Of a DNA stretch of 64,000 bases, positions 37,768 through 46,821 are shown in pieces (position 1 is the first letter of the stretch; each line of letters starts with the position of its first letter). Source of the DNA: Planctomycetota bacterium (GTDB lineage: Bacteria > Planctomycetota > UBA1135 > GCA-002686595); contig CANKOY010000001.1 in assembly GCA_947484275.1 (NCBI GenBank), positions 117,274 through 181,273 of the forward strand, given 5' to 3'. Under the pieces are notes generated by a model. That model did no database searches, was not told the origin of the DNA, and saw only the letters and a program-made list of their open reading frames with translations. Made by a program: the position numbers and the translations under genes.

Positions 37768-38838
37768 CTAGCCGGGCAGCCATCCGCGAGCCAGGGCCAG
37801 TTCTGCGTTGAGCACGCTCGCGCCCGCGGCGCCACGCTCGGCGTTGTGACCCATGGCGATGAACTGAATCCCCATCAGCGGACAAGTCCGCACGCGGCCG
37901 ACGTGGACTTGCATCCCGTCGCTGGTTTCAACGTCGCGGCGCGGCTGAGGACGATCCTCGGCGCTGTGGAGCAAAAGCGGCGCGGACGGCGCGCTGTGCA
38001 ACTTCGCTTCCTGAAGCGGACGCCAGCGCTCGATCGCCGCGCGCACACTGTCCACCGACGGCGCGCCGCGCAGTCGGACGCTGACCGCAAGGGTGTGGCC
38101 GTCCTCAACGGCGACGCGATTGCAACTGGTCGAAAACACGATCGTCGCGTGCTCGACTGCACCACCGAGCAGGCGCCCGAGCATCTTGTTCGTCTCCGCG
38201 CCCACTTTTTCTTCCTCGCCGCGGATAAAGGGAATCACGTTCCCGAGAATGTCGAGGCTCGCCACGCCGGGATAACCGGCGCCCGAAATCGCCTGCATGG
38301 ACACCAGGGACACGGCCTCGACGCCGAAGGCCAGGTGCAGCGGCGCAAGTGCGAGCGCGAGCACGGTCGCGGTGCAGTTAGGATTGCAAACGATGGCTCC
38401 GGACCATTTTCTTTTGGCGCGCTGCTCGGAAAGCAACTCCAAATGCGCTGCGTTGATCTCCGGTACCAGGAGCGGCACGTCGGCCTCAGCCCGGAAGGCG
38501 CTGGCGTTGGAGAACACCATGGCTCCCGCACGGGCGAAGGCGGGCTCGACTTCGAGTGCCACGGAGGTGTCGAGGGCCGAAAAAACCACCGGCGCCGGGG
38601 CATGGGCCGGGTCCGCGGGCAATAGACGCTTCGAACCGAGCCCGGCGTAGGGCAGGCTGCCGCCCCGGTCGCAGAGCCGCCAGGCCGCGGCCTCGTCCAG
38701 GCGCAGGCCAATGCGCTTTTCGCTGGCGCACAGGTGCGCGATCTCGAAGCGCGGGTGGCGCGCGAGCCGGGCGATGAAACGCTGCCCGACGACGCCGGTG
38801 GCGCCCAGGACCGCGACGGGAATCTTTGCAGGCAGCAT
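37768..38838 (-). CDS. asd: Aspartate-semialdehyde dehydrogenase (archaeal/fungal type)
   Basis: 356 aa. Reduces aspartyl phosphate in Lys/Thr/Met and diaminopimelate synthesis. NADP loop LGATGVVGQRF at 11-21; catalytic Cys155 in CNPNCTATV; the GAGYPGVASLDILGNVIPFI and GEEEKVGAETNKMLG segments match the Methanococcus/fungal type rather than E. coli type. ATG start; a long open frame upstream is antisense to the S1 gene and not coding. Divergent from the S1 gene across 96 bp. Confidence 0.92.
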   Translation of the reverse strand: MLPAKIPVAVLGATGVVGQRFIARLARHPRFEIAHLCASEKRIGLRLDEAAAWRLCDRGGSLPYAGLGSKRLLPADPAHAPAPVVFSALDTSVALEVEPAFARAGAMVFSNASAFRAEADVPLLVPEINAAHLELLSEQRAKRKWSGAIVCNPNCTATVLALALAPLHLAFGVEAVSLVSMQAISGAGYPGVASLDILGNVIPFIRGEEEKVGAETNKMLGRLLGGAVEHATIVFSTSCNRVAVEDGHTLAVSVRLRGAPSVDSVRAAIERWRPLQEAKLHSAPSAPLLLHSAEDRPQPRRDVETSDGMQVHVGRVRTCPLMGIQFIAMGHNAERGAAGASVLNAELALARGWLPG

Positions 38839-38855
38839 GGGGGGAACAGGAATAA

Positions 38856-38885
38856 CTGACGGACCGGTCAGGCTTCCTCTAGAAT
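38856..38885 (+). promoter_or_regulatory. Sigma-70-like promoter with overlapping palindrome upstream of the S1 gene
   Basis: CTGACG (4/6 of TTGACA) at 38856-38861, 18-nt spacer, TAGAAT (5/6 of TATAAT) at 38880-38885, 49 nt before the S1-protein ATG. The palindrome CTGAC-6 nt-GTCAG (38856-38871), with an inner GACCGGTC, covers the -35 box and could be an operator. Predicted by eye only. Confidence 0.4.
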
Positions 38886-38934
38886 CTTCGCCCGAAACCA
38901 GGACGCAGGCCAGACGCCGCGATCGATCGATTCT

Positions 38935-40182
38935 ATGAGCTCTAAGAACAACCAGCCGAAGGATGCCCTCTCGGCTGAAATCGAGGCCGCCCTCGACGGT
39001 GTCGAACTGCAACGCGTTGACCTCCAGGACTCCAGCCCCGCGGGCGGGCCAAGGGGCAAGCAGGCGGCGGGCGGGCGGAAGACTCCCCGCGGCCTGGTTC
39101 CCGGCCTGATTGTCGGGGTCCACGGCGACGACGTCATCGTCGAGCTCAGCCCCACGCGCCAGGGCATCTGTCCTCGCGCGCAATTCGACGTCGAGCCCAA
39201 GGTCGGCGACCGCAGCGATTTTTCCCTCGGTGGTCAGGACCCCGACGGCCTGTGGATCCTTTCCCGCCGCGAGATCCAGGCCCTGGCGGCCTGGGATTCC
39301 ATCGAGAAGGGCTCGCGCGTCGAGGCCAAAGTCACGGGACAGAACACCGGTGGGCTGGAGTTGAAGCTCGGTCCCCTGCCGGGTTTCATGCCCGCTTCGC
39401 AGGTCGGCTTGGGGCGCGAGGACAACCTAGCCCAGTACATCGGCAAGAACCTCGAGTGCCTGGTGCTCGAAGTGGACGCTGATCGGCGGCGAATTCTGCT
39501 CTCGCGGCGCGCGCTGCTGGAGAGCGAGCGCGAAGAAGCACGCGAAGCCAGCGTGGGTTCCTTCACGGTCGGCAAAGTGCTGCGCGGCAAGGTCACGCGC
39601 GTCGAGACTTTTGGCGCCTTCGTCGATCTTGGCGGCGGAGTCGAGGGCCTGCTGCACGTCTCGAACCTCTCTCGCGGCCACGTGGCCGACCCCAATGACG
39701 TGGTCAAGAGGGGTCAGGACCTCGAGGTGATGATCCTCAAGATCGAGGACGGCGGAAAGCGGATCGCCCTAGGCACCAAGCAATTGGAGGCCGATCCCTG
39801 GCAGTCCCTCGGCGGCAAGTACCAGATCGATCAAGTCGTCTCGGGCAAAGTCGTGCGACTTACGGATTTCGGCGCATTCGTGGAGCTGGAGCCCGGCGTC
39901 GACGGACTGCTCCATGTTTCCGTCATGGCCAAGGAGCGCGTGCGCCGGCCCCAGGACGTACTCGCGGGCGGTCAGGAGCTCTCGGTGCGCATCGTGACCG
40001 TGGACTCCGCGCGCCAGCGCATGTCGCTTTCGCGCCTCGATCCGCGCGGTGCCATCATTGGCTCCGAGGATTCCGTGGACAGCGCAGTGATCGACGAGGC
40101 GTTGGCGCGCACGCAGTCCAACACGCCCCAGGGAACGAATCTGGGTTCGCTGTTCAAGAAGGCCTTCAACAAGAAGCCCTGA
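38935..40182 (+). CDS. Four-repeat S1 RNA-binding protein (ribosomal protein S1-like)
   Basis: 415 aa. A charged head of about 50 residues is followed by four S1 domains at about 52-113, 123-190, 209-283 and 299-367. The last two are canonical (GKVTRVETFGAFVDLGGGVE, VVRLTDFGAFVELEPGVDGL); the second contains LPGFMPASQVG as in S1. Shorter than E. coli S1 (six domains) and with a Gly/Lys-rich tail. Likely binds mRNA on the ribosome or in turnover. It may be the main S1 or a paralogue; I cannot tell. ATG start. Confidence 0.85.
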   Translation: MSSKNNQPKDALSAEIEAALDGVELQRVDLQDSSPAGGPRGKQAAGGRKTPRGLVPGLIVGVHGDDVIVELSPTRQGICPRAQFDVEPKVGDRSDFSLGGQDPDGLWILSRREIQALAAWDSIEKGSRVEAKVTGQNTGGLELKLGPLPGFMPASQVGLGREDNLAQYIGKNLECLVLEVDADRRRILLSRRALLESEREEAREASVGSFTVGKVLRGKVTRVETFGAFVDLGGGVEGLLHVSNLSRGHVADPNDVVKRGQDLEVMILKIEDGGKRIALGTKQLEADPWQSLGGKYQIDQVVSGKVVRLTDFGAFVELEPGVDGLLHVSVMAKERVRRPQDVLAGGQELSVRIVTVDSARQRMSLSRLDPRGAIIGSEDSVDSAVIDEALARTQSNTPQGTNLGSLFKKAFNKKP

Positions 40183-40281
40183 GCTAGCTGCCCGTCGAAA
40201 GCGTGCCCTGCTGCGACTTCGCGCTCCTCGCCGTGGCGTCGTCGCACTCGTCGGGCCGTGCTCAGCGGCCAGAAAGGCCCC

Positions 40282-40875
40282 CTACGGCTTAGGCGCGGAA
40301 GACGAATCCGGGCTTCCGCCGGACACTCCCCCCGAGACGATCAGCGCCATCATCGATCCGCTGTCGAGGTCCACTGCGTGCACGCGTTCGCGCGGCACCA
40401 GCACCAGAAAACCGCCGAACGTGAAGGACAGCGGCTGATACACGGCCACGTGGTCGGCAAGTCCAACGGTTTCCATGGACTTGCGCGTCACGAAGCCCAA
40501 GCGCTTGAGTTGCGAGCTGCCGCCGTCCTCGAACCACACCGGCTGGTCGAAGCTCTTCTTGTCGCCGACGAAGGCGTCGGTGAGATCGCGAATCGAGGTG
40601 TAGACGAGCTTGATCAGCGGCACGCGGCCGACCCAACTCTCCAAGACCTTGAGCGCCTGCAGGGCCAAGAAATTCGTCGCCAGGGCGCCGACCGTGGTGA
40701 TCAAGACCAGTGTGATCAACAGGCCCAAGCCCGGGAAATCGATCTCCTGCAGTGGTTTCAGCCTGCGCAGGCCGTCGACCCAGTCGAGGACGCGAAAGAA
40801 GACGTAGATCGTCAGCCCCAGCGGAACCACGACAAGCAGGCCGCGCAAAAAGTAGCGAGTCAAATGTCCAAGCAT
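40282..40875 (-). CDS. DUF502 membrane protein
   Basis: 197 aa. Two hydrophobic segments (FLRGLLVVVPLGLTIYVFF near 10-28 and GLGLLITLVLITTVGALATNF near 50-70), then VPLIKLVYTSIRDLTDAF and a soluble C-terminal domain with GFLVLVPRERVHAVDLD. This is the pattern of DUF502, function unknown (related to plant COV proteins). ATG at MLGHLTRYF fits the first helix; the upstream frame is not coding. Ends in a Ser/Pro-rich tail. Divergent from a small membrane protein gene. Confidence 0.85.
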   Translation of the reverse strand: MLGHLTRYFLRGLLVVVPLGLTIYVFFRVLDWVDGLRRLKPLQEIDFPGLGLLITLVLITTVGALATNFLALQALKVLESWVGRVPLIKLVYTSIRDLTDAFVGDKKSFDQPVWFEDGGSSQLKRLGFVTRKSMETVGLADHVAVYQPLSFTFGGFLVLVPRERVHAVDLDSGSMMALIVSGGVSGGSPDSSSAPKP

Positions 40876-40975
40876 GGCGGCGCCAGGGTAGCGTCGGACG
40901 CCTCCTGGCACACGGGCTGCCCCACGGGGGACTTCCGCTCCAGGGTCGCCCAGCGCGGTTCGATAGACTCTTGTC

Positions 40976-41341
40976 ATGACCCTGGCGTCGCTCAATTCCG
41001 AGTACTTCAAGTACTTCCTGATCTTGATCACGGCTCCGCTGTGGTGGCCGTTCCTGAAGGCGCTCTACGCCGAGTTGAATGACGCGCTGGCTTCCGAGGG
41101 CGGGTTGTTCGGCCGGACCCCCTCGAAGGATGAACTGCGGAAGATCGAGCGCGATCCCACGCGGGCGAAGTCCCCACTGACCAGTGCGGAATTCCCCGAC
41201 GCGGTCGGGCGGGCGTCCCCGTCCGCGGGCTCGGCGCGATCAGCACCGGTCCCAGGCGGCCGCACCAGGGGCTCCGCGGGCGGCGCGGGCTTTTCCAGAC
41301 CGCGGGGCGGCCGCGGATTCTCGCGCAAGGACTCGGGCTGA
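40976..41341 (+). CDS. Small single-span membrane protein, unknown
   Basis: 121 aa. The N-terminus has one hydrophobic stretch (YFLILITAPLWWPFLKAL, about 13-30), then an acidic amphipathic part and a Gly/Arg/Ser-rich tail. No family recognised. Start ATG is the only one near; no strong ribosome-binding site. Its codon pattern and the length without stops make it likely real, but it is short and GC-rich, so false-positive risk remains. Confidence 0.5.
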   Translation: MTLASLNSEYFKYFLILITAPLWWPFLKALYAELNDALASEGGLFGRTPSKDELRKIERDPTRAKSPLTSAEFPDAVGRASPSAGSARSAPVPGGRTRGSAGGAGFSRPRGGRGFSRKDSG

Positions 41342-41450
41342 GCCCGAGCCCGCGGGCCGCGGGCAAGCCACCTCGCCGTAGGTCTGTGGACGGCAACGAA
41401 GCGGGGCTGCAAGATCGTCGCGCTCGCCTCCCCTCTTTGGAGTACCTCCC

Positions 41451-42755
41451 GTGAACCGTCGTCAGTTTCTCGGAGCCATGACCGCCCCCGCGGTCGCACC
41501 CGTGATGTCACAACCCGAGTGGTCACAGCCGGAGTCCCTGGTGCGGATGCTGGAGGCCTTCGCCGACGCCGGCGACCGCGATCCCGCGGCCGACGCGCGC
41601 AACGAGGATCTGTGGCGCGAGGTGCAGCAGGCCTTCACCTGCGACCGGACCAAGATCAACTTGAACAACGGCGGATGCTGTCCGTCGCCGCGCGTGGTTC
41701 AGGAGGCCATGGGGCGGCTGCTCGCGTTCTCGAACGACATCCCCACGCACAATCTCTGGCAGATCCTCGAGCCCCAGCGCGAGCCCCTGCGCCAGCGCAT
41801 GGCGCGCCAGTGGAACTGCGATCCCGAGGAACTGGCCTTCACGCGAAACACCAGTGAGTCGCTGCAGACTCTGCAATTTGGAATGGCGCTTGCTGCTGGC
41901 GACGAGGTGCTCACGACAACTCAGGACTATCCGCGCATGCTGACTGCCTTCGAGCAGCGCAAGCGCCGCGAGCGCATCGAGCTCAAGAAAATCCAGATCC
42001 CCGTGGCTTGCGCGGACCACGGTCAGATCGTGCGGCTCTTCGAGGAGGCGATCACTCCGCGCACGAAGATGATCTTGATGTGCCACGCGATCAATCTGAC
42101 GGGCCAACTGCTGCCGGTGCGCGAAGTTGTGGCCATGGCGCGCAAGCGCGGAATTCCGGTGATCGTCGATGGCGCCCACACATTCGCGCACCTGGATTTC
42201 ACGTTTCCCGACATCGACTGCGACTACTTCGGCACGAGTCTGCACAAGTGGCTCTACGGGCCCCACGGCACCGGGCTCTTGTACGTCAAGAAGGACAAGA
42301 TCAAGTCGATCTGGCCGCTCATGGCAGCGCCACCTGCGCTCGACGAGGACATCCGCAAGTTCGAAGAGATCGGCACCCACCCCGCCGCGAATACCTTGGC
42401 CCTCGGCGAGGCCCTGACGTTCCACCAGGGTCTTGGAGCGCGCCGCAAGCAGGAGCGCATGTACTACCTGCGCGAGATCTGGACCAGCCGCCTGGCGCAG
42501 AATCCGCGCGTGCACTTCAACACGAACCTCGATCGCAGGCACTCGATCGGCATCGCGAACGTGCGCATCGATGGGCTCGACACCGCGAAGCTCCACACGC
42601 ACCTCTGGAAGCAGCATCGCATCTGGACGGTGGGGATCGATCACCCTGAACTCCAGGGACTGCGCATCACGCCGAACGTGCAGACAACCCTGGAGGAATT
42701 GGAGCGCTTTTGTGAGGCCGTCGAAGAGGCCATGGAAAAAGGCCTTCCCGCGTGA
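41451..42755 (+). CDS. Twin-arginine-type PLP-dependent aminotransferase class V
   Basis: 434 aa. Starts MNRRQFLGAM, a Tat-like motif, followed by a short Ala/Pro-rich region. The fold-type I PLP domain shows NLNNGGCCPSPRVV, NTSESLQTLQFGM, the Asp in VIVDGAHTFAHLDF and PLP-lysine in FGTSLHKWLYGPHGTGLLYV. The closest named group is isopenicillin N epimerase-like/cysteine desulfurase-like enzymes; the substrate is unknown. It overlaps ridA by 4 bp (GTGA). If exported by Tat it would travel folded with its cofactor, as Tat allows. Confidence 0.88.
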   Translation: MNRRQFLGAMTAPAVAPVMSQPEWSQPESLVRMLEAFADAGDRDPAADARNEDLWREVQQAFTCDRTKINLNNGGCCPSPRVVQEAMGRLLAFSNDIPTHNLWQILEPQREPLRQRMARQWNCDPEELAFTRNTSESLQTLQFGMALAAGDEVLTTTQDYPRMLTAFEQRKRRERIELKKIQIPVACADHGQIVRLFEEAITPRTKMILMCHAINLTGQLLPVREVVAMARKRGIPVIVDGAHTFAHLDFTFPDIDCDYFGTSLHKWLYGPHGTGLLYVKKDKIKSIWPLMAAPPALDEDIRKFEEIGTHPAANTLALGEALTFHQGLGARRKQERMYYLREIWTSRLAQNPRVHFNTNLDRRHSIGIANVRIDGLDTAKLHTHLWKQHRIWTVGIDHPELQGLRITPNVQTTLEELERFCEAVEEAMEKGLPA

Positions 42756-43198
42756 GGATGCTGCACTCCCGTGCGATCGCAAGTTTGCTGCTCGTCGGAG
42801 CACTCGCCTGCAACGGACCGGCGCGCGTCGTGACTACGTCCGGAGCTCCGGCGCCTATCGGGCCCTACTCACAGGCCATGGCCCGCGGCGAGTTCCTTTT
42901 CCTCAGCGGCCAGATCGGCAGCGATCCCGTTACGGGAGCCTTGGTCTCCGGCGGCATCGTGCCCGAGACCGAGCGCATGCTGGCCAACATTGAGGCCGTG
43001 CTCGCGGCCGAGGGCCTGGGCTTCGAACATGTGGTGTCCGTGCAGGCCTACATGGTAGACCTCGCGGAGTTCGGTGCCTTCAACGCCGCCTACGCCAAGG
43101 CCATGGGCACCAATGCACCGGCGCGGGCCACTGTGCAAGTGGCGGCACTGCCCAAGGGCGCGCGCATCGAAGTGCAGTGCACCGCCATCGGGCCGTGA
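42752..43198 (+). CDS. RidA-family protein with lipoprotein signal
   Basis: 148 aa. The N-terminus is a signal peptide with lipobox (SLLLVGALAC, Cys20), unusual for RidA, which is normally cytoplasmic. The RidA core follows: GPYSQAM, GQIGSDPVTGALV, VQAYMVDLAEFGAFNAAYA, the catalytic Arg in ARATVQVAALPKGARIEVQC. RidA hydrolyses reactive enamines/imines released by PLP enzymes. GTG at 42752 overlaps the aminotransferase stop; ATG at 42758 is an alternative. Both gene neighbours overlap it, so the three are one operon. Confidence 0.88.
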   Translation: MRMLHSRAIASLLLVGALACNGPARVVTTSGAPAPIGPYSQAMARGEFLFLSGQIGSDPVTGALVSGGIVPETERMLANIEAVLAAEGLGFEHVVSVQAYMVDLAEFGAFNAAYAKAMGTNAPARATVQVAALPKGARIEVQCTAIGP

Positions 43199-44304
43199 GC
43201 GACTCCGGCCTGCGCATCGGCTTCGATTATTGGTTCGCGGCGACGCACGCACCGGGCATCGGCCGCTACCTGCGGGAACTCGTGCGCGCCCTGGCTGCCC
43301 TGGAGCAGGGACCGCGACTGGCGCTGCTCGATGTGGGGCCCGAGGGCGAGTCGATTCCAGAGGCGGCCCTGGGTTTGGGCGCCGCGGGGGCAACGGTCAC
43401 GCACAGAAAGCTGCGCGTTCGGCGCGGCTTCTTGCGCTGGTCAGAGCGCTTGAGTCCCCTGCGGGCCGAGGCGTGGCTTGGGGACCTCGATGTGTTTCAC
43501 CGCGCTCGCGCCACGGGTGCGCCCAGTGCGCGCGCGCCGCAAGTCGTAGCGGTGGCCGAGGCACCGCGCTCGCAGGCCGAACTTTTGGCGCTGAAGCACA
43601 TGGCCGCAGTGATCGTGTTCAGCGAGACCGCGCGCCTTGAACTTCTGCGACAACGCGCCGCGGACGAAGCGCGAATTCATGTCTTGGACGTGGGCTGCGA
43701 TCACTGGGCGCGCGAATGGACCGACGTCGCAGAGGCGCGTGGGCGTCCACGGATTCTTGTGTTGGGTTCCGTGGTAGCAACCGGCCCGCAGTTGGACGTA
43801 TTGCAAGCCTTCGAACGCGCGCGCGGCCGCGGATTTGACTGCGATCTGGTGATCTGTGGACGACGCGGCGATGGAGCGGCGCGCCTGGAACTCGCCCTGC
43901 GCGGCAGCCCGTTCCGCACCGACGTGCGCTGGATCGACGAGCCCGTCGAGAGTGCCATGCCCGCCTTGCTGCACAGCGCGAGCGTGCTCGTGCATCTTGC
44001 GCGGGACGCGTGGACGCCTGTGACGGCGCTGGAGGCCTTTTCCTTGGGCGTGGCAGTCGTCGTCCATCGAACCGAGGTGTTTGAGAGTGCGCTCGGTGAT
44101 CTCGCGCACTACGTCGACAGCGAAGGGACCGTGCTCGACGTATCCGCCCTAGACCGAGCCATCGACGGCGCCCTGATCCAAGGCCGGGGATTCACCCACA
44201 GCGCGCGTCGGCGAGAGCGCGCCAGCCGCTTGACGTGGGCTGCAAACGCGCGCGCAACTGTGGCCGTGTATGAAACTGCGCGCGCGGCTCGCTCAGAGCG
44301 CTGA
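43195..44304 (+). CDS. Glycosyltransferase, GT-B fold (family 4-like)
   Basis: 369 aa from a GTG that overlaps the ridA stop. N-terminal domain GIGRYLRELVRALAAL; nucleotide-binding C-terminal half with RILVLGSVVATGPQLDVLQAF, VRWIDEPVESAMPALLHSASVLVHLA and the EX7E-like region TALEAFSLGVAVVVHRTEVFE. Typical of group 1 transferases. Substrate unknown. Its last 12 bp overlap the end of the convergent membrane protein gene. Confidence 0.82.
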   Translation: MSDSGLRIGFDYWFAATHAPGIGRYLRELVRALAALEQGPRLALLDVGPEGESIPEAALGLGAAGATVTHRKLRVRRGFLRWSERLSPLRAEAWLGDLDVFHRARATGAPSARAPQVVAVAEAPRSQAELLALKHMAAVIVFSETARLELLRQRAADEARIHVLDVGCDHWAREWTDVAEARGRPRILVLGSVVATGPQLDVLQAFERARGRGFDCDLVICGRRGDGAARLELALRGSPFRTDVRWIDEPVESAMPALLHSASVLVHLARDAWTPVTALEAFSLGVAVVVHRTEVFESALGDLAHYVDSEGTVLDVSALDRAIDGALIQGRGFTHSARRRERASRLTWAANARATVAVYETARAARSER

Positions 44305-45135
44305 AGTGTCGTAGGTCCGAAAGGCAAGGGCGACGGCGATCCCAACCGGGATCGCGATCAAGAACAGTCGCGCCCAGTGCCGACGGACGAGTCCGCTGGC
44401 ACCGAACATGGGAGCGAGAGCGATCAGCGCGAAGAGCCAGGGGGAATACTCTGCGTAGCCGTACTCGATGCCCAGGAAAACAAGCATCGAGAGCACCACA
44501 GCCACGGGCGTGATCGCTCCCGCCATGGCGCGTGGCGACGGACGGAGCCAGCAAGCGACCGCCAGGGCGCCGAGGGCTGCGGCCGCGACCCCAGATGCCT
44601 GGGCCAATTTCAGACTGCCGGCAAACAGGAGCATCGCGGCCGTGGCGCTGGTCAAAAGCCACAGCACTCCGGCGCCGACGACTGCGCCCATGGGTGTCAG
44701 CAGTGCGCGCCACAGGCTCGCAAGCAGCAGCGGGACGGCACCGTAGATCGCAAGCTTCTGCCACTGGAGCTCGCCACCCGTGGACCAAAGCACCTTGCGC
44801 AGCACGAGCGCTAAGGCGCCGGCCACCAGCGTGAGCCTCAGGCCGAAACGCAGCGTCGCCGGAATTCCCTCGCGAGCCTCGACGGCCCCAAGCAAGCCCG
44901 CCAGCGGAAATACCCACAGGAGCCACAGCCAGGATTCGCGCGGCAAGAACTGCCAGCCGAACAACTGTCCAAAACCCGCCATCCCAGCAGCACCGATGGC
45001 GATCGCAGCCGCCGGCGCGGGTGCGGAGGCGTCGGCGCGCGCGGCCTTCGATCCCAGCCCCCAGGCCGCGAAAAAAATGGCGCCGGCCACGGCGGCGGGC
45101 AGAAGAACACCGACAAGCAGTGCCGCGGGATTCAT
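44293..45135 (-). CDS. Multi-span membrane protein, unknown family
   Basis: 280 aa from ATG at MNPAALLVG, four codons into the open frame. Nine or so hydrophobic segments, Ala/Leu/Gly-rich; Trp-rich segment ESWLWLLWVFPLAG about residues 70-85. No conserved motif recognised. It may be a small transporter or an assembly factor. It is convergent with and overlaps the glycosyltransferase gene by 12 bp. The upstream yceI gene is on the same strand, 70 bp away. Confidence 0.7.
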   Translation of the reverse strand: MNPAALLVGVLLPAAVAGAIFFAAWGLGSKAARADASAPAPAAAIAIGAAGMAGFGQLFGWQFLPRESWLWLLWVFPLAGLLGAVEAREGIPATLRFGLRLTLVAGALALVLRKVLWSTGGELQWQKLAIYGAVPLLLASLWRALLTPMGAVVGAGVLWLLTSATAAMLLFAGSLKLAQASGVAAAALGALAVACWLRPSPRAMAGAITPVAVVLSMLVFLGIEYGYAEYSPWLFALIALAPMFGASGLVRRHWARLFLIAIPVGIAVALAFRTYDTSAL

Positions 45136-45205
45136 CGCGGCCGCCACATATACGGAGCCGGGATCGCGCGTCCAATAGCCCGCGCGATCCCGGCCCGCCT
45201 TCGAG

Positions 45206-45820
45206 CTACTGTCCCTTGCACTCGATGCCGGCCATCACGGTGATTTCGTCCCCGAGCACGTCGAGCATCCCGGTCATCCCGTAGTCCGAGCGCTTGAACG
45301 TGAACGTGGTGTCGAATCCCGCCAGCTTGCCCTTGGGCGTTTCCTTGGCGCCCACGAGCTCCACGGCCAGGCTCAACTTCTTTGTCACGCCGTGCAGGGT
45401 CATTTCGCCGTCGAGCAGCCAGCGCTTGTCGCCTTCCTTCTTCGCCGACTTCGAAACGAACTTGATCTCCGGGAACTCCTTCGCATTGAAAAAGTCCGGG
45501 CTCTTCAAATGCGTGTTGCGCCCCTCGTTGTTCGAGTCGACGCTGTCCGCAGCGATGGTCAGCTCTACCTTCGATCCGGCCGGTTGATCTTGGTCGAGCA
45601 CCACGGTTCCGCTGATCTTGTTGAAGCGGCCGTAAAAGCTCGCCAGACCCATGTGCTGGATCTTGAACACCACGGAACTGTGGACTCCGTCGATATTGTA
45701 GGTCGTCGGTGCCAGCAGCATTGGCGTTGCGCCGGTGGCGATAACGGGGGCGGCCCCAGTGGCGGTGAGTGCCAGCGGCACGGCGAGGAGCGCCGCGCCC
45801 AATGCGATCAGAAGTTTCAT
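45206..45820 (-). CDS. YceI-family secreted lipid-binding protein
   Basis: 204 aa with signal peptide (MKLLIALGAALLAVPLALTA). The lipocalin-like YceI fold is evident: YNIDGVHSSVVFKIQHMGLASFYGRF, SVDSNNEGRNTHLKSPDFF, FPEIKFVS, then the end DYGMTGMLDVLGDEITVMAG. Family members bind isoprenoid or polyprenyl lipids in the periplasm. It is 32 bp downstream of a peroxiredoxin gene on the same strand, so the pair may be a stress operon. ATG start with GGAGATCC upstream. Confidence 0.9.
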   Translation of the reverse strand: MKLLIALGAALLAVPLALTATGAAPVIATGATPMLLAPTTYNIDGVHSSVVFKIQHMGLASFYGRFNKISGTVVLDQDQPAGSKVELTIAADSVDSNNEGRNTHLKSPDFFNAKEFPEIKFVSKSAKKEGDKRWLLDGEMTLHGVTKKLSLAVELVGAKETPKGKLAGFDTTFTFKRSDYGMTGMLDVLGDEITVMAGIECKGQ

Positions 45821-45852
45821 GGTTGGATCTCCTTCGGTGGAACTGGGGCGGA

Positions 45853-46305
45853 CTACTTGAGCTGTTTCAGGGCGGCGAGCACCGCCGACATGTCGCGGGC
45901 GTCGCCGGTTTTCTCCTGAATCTGAACGAAGGCCACTTTGCCTTGCTTGTCGACGATCACGGTGGCGCGGTGGCTGATGAAGCCAGCGGGGTGCACCAGG
46001 TCGTACTTGCGCGTCACGTCGAGCAGCGGATCAGCGAGCAAATCGTGCTTGATGCCGTGGGTCTTGGCCCAGGCCTTGTGCGACCAGGTCGAGTCGCGCG
46101 AGATTCCGACCACCGTGGCGCCCGGAAGATCAAACGTGTGCTCTTTGGAGATGCTGCAGTTCTCTTTCTCGCACGTCGGACTCCAGTCCAGGGGGTACCA
46201 CAACAGGACGACGTTCTTTCCCTTTTGGTCGGAGAGTTTCCACTCCTTCTCGTCCTGGGTCTTCAGAGTGAAATCGGGCGCGGCGGTACCGGTGTGAATG
46301 GCCAT
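45853..46305 (-). CDS. Peroxiredoxin (BCP/AhpC-TSA type)
   Basis: 150 aa from ATG at MAIHTGTAAPDFTL; the frame runs upstream but only without homology. Peroxidatic Cys45 in SPTCEKENC with Cys50 five residues later, the atypical 2-Cys/BCP spacing. WYPLDWSPTC is used in place of the common YPxDxTxxC. Reduces hydroperoxides in the cytoplasm. It precedes yceI. Confidence 0.9.
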   Translation of the reverse strand: MAIHTGTAAPDFTLKTQDEKEWKLSDQKGKNVVLLWYPLDWSPTCEKENCSISKEHTFDLPGATVVGISRDSTWSHKAWAKTHGIKHDLLADPLLDVTRKYDLVHPAGFISHRATVIVDKQGKVAFVQIQEKTGDARDMSAVLAALKQLK

Positions 46306-46463
46306 GGGGTCCTGTGGGCTTGGGGCGCGTTGAGTGGAAAGGCTGCGCTCGAGCGCCGTCTGCGGGCGCCCGGACGAGTTTGTGGCCAACGACTTTAGCA
46401 ACGGGCCGCGTTCGATTCACGCCACGGGCGCGCGCGGGCACTTCGCCGCCGTTAGACGTCGCC

Positions 46464-46811
46464 TCAAAGCCCCGCACCGCGCGCAATTCCGTCGATCCAG
46501 GCGGCCAGAACGAAGTCGTTCATGGACAGCGCGCCAATGGAATGGGTCGAAACCGAGATCTCCAGTCGGCCCCAGGCGAGACGCAACTCAGGGTGATGAT
46601 CCTCGGCCTGGGCCAGAGCGCCGATTTTCGCGGCGAGATCCACCAACAGCGGGTAATCGGACGAAACGAACACGCGCGCGAGTTCCGGTCCGCTGCGCAC
46701 GCGCCACGCGGGATCCAGCTGTGCCAGCAGCGCGGTGATTTCAGCGCCCAAGAGCACGCCACTTCCGCGCCCAATGGGCTTGCAGTGCAGTTCGTTGAGC
46801 TTGGAACCCAC
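46464..46811 (-). CDS. phhB: Pterin-4a-carbinolamine dehydratase
   Basis: 115 aa. The motif EDHHPELRLAWGRLEISVSTHSIGALS gives the histidines and the C-terminal helix of PCD/DCoH. It recycles the pterin cofactor after aromatic amino acid hydroxylation. No phenylalanine hydroxylase is nearby, so it may act on another pterin or be a moonlighting copy. The start used is a GTG. Confidence 0.85.
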   Translation of the reverse strand: MGSKLNELHCKPIGRGSGVLLGAEITALLAQLDPAWRVRSGPELARVFVSSDYPLLVDLAAKIGALAQAEDHHPELRLAWGRLEISVSTHSIGALSMNDFVLAAWIDGIARGAGL

Positions 46812-46821
46812 AGCCGCGACT

